Source: Pseudomonadota bacterium
Lineage (GTDB): Bacteria > Bdellovibrionota > Bacteriovoracia > Bacteriovoracales > Bacteriovoracaceae
Assembly (NCBI GenBank): GCA_021299675.1
Contig: JAJTIF010000156.1
Span: 1 to 5,955 of the forward strand
Direction of reading: 5' to 3'
Length of the DNA stretch: 5,955 bases
Numbering within the stretch: position 1 is the stretch's first letter; every line of letters begins with the position of its first letter. Under the pieces are notes generated by a model. That model ran no database searches and had not been told where the DNA came from. It saw nothing but the letters and a program-made list of their open reading frames with translations. The translations under genes and the position numbers were made by a program. Shown here in pieces: positions 5,039 to 5,955 of the stretch.

Positions 5039-5110
5039 AATTTAGTCGAATATTGTCATTTCTGTCATTCTCGAGTTGTGAGAAAATTGAAAAGATGTAA
5101 AGGGGGACTT
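5039..5110. promoter_or_regulatory. Divergent control region of GlxA-type regulator and HD-domain gene
   Basis: The 72-bp gap must hold both promoters and any operator. It contains a tandem TGTCATT pair (5054-5060 and 5063-5069) with a 9-bp period. The first copy overlaps TTGTCA (5053-5058), which matches a -35 at 5 of 6 bases, but no good -10 lies 16-18 bp downstream. The tandem pair is a candidate regulator site, although AraC-type sites usually show a longer spacing. Plus-strand AAAGGGGG (5099-5106) is the SD of the HD-domain gene. Confidence 0.35.
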
Positions 5111-5860
5111 GTGTCATATCTCGGAACAATAGATTGGGTTCATGAAAATCAAGGTCGCATGAAGTGGAAAGATAAAATGCGTACTCTACTTGACGCGGTA
5201 TTGATCCAAGCCTCACATTCGTTGCGAACTTCCCCGCACTTAAAAGTGAGGATCTCCGATACAACGAAGATATCGATCCCAGATTCAGATATTTCTAAAC
5301 ATGCCGTGGCATTGTGTCGAGATACGGGTGAGGAATGGATTTTTTATCATAGCATGAGGGCCTATGTGTGGGCTCGATTGCTCACCGATTCATCACGTAA
5401 GTTTGACGATGAGGCCCTTTTTGTGGCCTTGATGCTTCATGATATGGGACTCGCCAAAAAGCATTCTTTACCCCCAGGTGAGCTAGGGTGCTTCACACAA
5501 GTGGGAGCTCAAATGGCCCATGAGGTGGGGCAACAACATCACTGGTCACAAGATAGAGTTAATCTTAGCGCGAATGCCATTTCTCTGCATTTGAACGTGA
5601 TCGTTCACGATAGACATGGAATTGAGGCTCAAATGGTCCGGACGGGAACTGGCGCCGATGTGATTGGTTCCAGGATAGATGAATTACCAACCTCAGTCGT
5701 TGAGGATACTCTACGGGATTACCCTCGGGTCAATTTTAAAGGGAACCTGATGACGGCTTTTGAGGGGGAATTGATGCACAGGCCGTGCTGCCGAATTAGT
5801 TTTATGCAAAAATACTTAGGGTTTGGAAAACGGGTTCATCACTCGTGTTTTGCGGATTAA
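5111..5860 (+). CDS. HD-domain metal-dependent hydrolase, cyanamide hydratase-like
   Basis: The 249-residue product carries an HD-fold core. Ligand candidates in order are H80 (FYHSMRAYVWARLL), H110-D111 (ALFVALMLHDMGLAKKH), H160 (AISLHLNV) and D183 (GTGADVIGSR). The spacing 'HS.R....A......D.E.L..A.LLHD.G' followed by '(G).G.D..G.R...LP' and a C-terminal 'R.C...F...GFGKR...FAD' resembles the Ddi2/Ddi3 cyanamide hydratase-like branch of HD proteins rather than cyclic-nucleotide phosphodiesterases. The N-terminal part (GTIDWVHENQGRMKWKDKMR) is a helical cap. The true substrate is unknown. GTG 5111 is chosen because AAAGGGGG lies just before it; the frame is open further upstream, but that would overlap the divergent regulator and has no SD. 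It is probably under control of the divergent GlxA-type regulator and starts a small operon with the membrane protein beginning 12 bp downstream. Confidence 0.82.
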   Translation: MSYLGTIDWVHENQGRMKWKDKMRTLLDAVLIQASHSLRTSPHLKVRISDTTKISIPDSDISKHAVALCRDTGEEWIFYHSMRAYVWARLLTDSSRKFDDEALFVALMLHDMGLAKKHSLPPGELGCFTQVGAQMAHEVGQQHHWSQDRVNLSANAISLHLNVIVHDRHGIEAQMVRTGTGADVIGSRIDELPTSVVEDTLRDYPRVNFKGNLMTAFEGELMHRPCCRISFMQKYLGFGKRVHHSCFAD

Positions 5861-5871
5861 AGGAGGATTGA

Positions 5872-5955
5872 TTGAAGGATTTCATCATCAAGGCCAGTCT
5901 TGTTATCTCGGGAGTCATTCATCTGCTTCCAATCGCTGGAGTCTTAGGAGTGAAG
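5872..5955 (+). CDS. Small membrane protein, 5' part only (runs off window)
   Basis: Twenty-eight codons are present from TTG 5872, preceded by a strong SD AAAGGAGG (5859-5866) that overlaps the end of the HD-domain gene. The translation begins MKDFIIKASLVISGV, continues IHLLPIAGVLGVK and forms one hydrophobic helix. The 'G.IHLLP..GVLG' start resembles small four-helix membrane proteins of about 125 residues of unknown function, some mislabelled phosphopantetheine adenylyltransferase. TTG 5868 in another frame would give a polar, unlikely peptide. The gene is translationally close to the HD-domain gene and very probably in its operon. Confidence 0.65.
   Translation, partial: MKDFIIKASLVISGVIHLLPIAGVLGVK

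Noticed and set aside
4919..5110. Upstream extension of the HD-domain reading frame
   Set aside because: It would overlap the 5' part of the divergent regulator, encodes an atypical Cys/His-rich stretch, and has no SD. GTG 5111 has a strong one.

Overview
The window is a 5,955-bp piece of a Gram-negative bacterial chromosome. A secreted outer-membrane barrel protein of the MipA/OmpV family fixes the envelope type. Base composition is mixed, and GTG or TTG starts with good Shine-Dalgarno (SD) sites are common. A Bdellovibrio-like or other delta-proteobacterial source is plausible, but nothing here proves it. The genes form short, mostly independent units. No rRNA, tRNA, transposase, CRISPR array or phage gene is visible.

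Layout. (1) 14-879: a two-gene, GC-richer operon with a 4-nt ATGA overlap. It encodes a membrane-anchored SRPBCC-fold protein and a small MGMT-like (alkyltransferase-fold) protein that lacks the PCHR active site. (2) 880-2715: an AT-rich block with a four-helix membrane protein ending in a LytTR DNA-binding domain, followed 102 bp later by a MipA/OmpV-family outer-membrane protein. (3) 2758-2779: a hairpin between convergent genes. (4) 2801-3172, minus strand: a STAS-like protein without the usual phospho-acceptor motif, behind a perfect TATAAT and a strong SD. (5) 3173-3647: a long stretch without a confident gene. (6) 3648-4034: a VOC (glyoxalase/dioxygenase-fold) protein, possibly with an upstream in-frame membrane-anchored form. 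(7) 4076-5038, minus strand: a GlxA-type regulator with a DJ-1/PfpI domain and an AraC helix-turn-helix. It is divergent from (8) 5111-5860, an HD-domain hydrolase related to cyanamide hydratase-type proteins. That gene is followed closely by (9) the first 28 codons of a small membrane protein running off the window at 5872.

The most interesting region is the leader between the LytTR gene and the MipA/OmpV gene (1795-1896). It holds two GTTCAAA-cored direct repeats 20 bp apart, upstream of a good -10 box. This is the arrangement expected for LytTR-family activators. Immediately downstream is a 14-bp hairpin in which a U-run pairs with the whole SD of the porin-like gene, including a UUUU/AGGA pairing like that of fourU RNA thermometers. 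An upstream copy of the SD-side strand could compete for the U-run. I therefore propose that a local LytTR membrane regulator controls transcription, and an RNA hairpin controls translation, of the outer-membrane protein. The gene families are recognised from sequence; the regulation is inferred.
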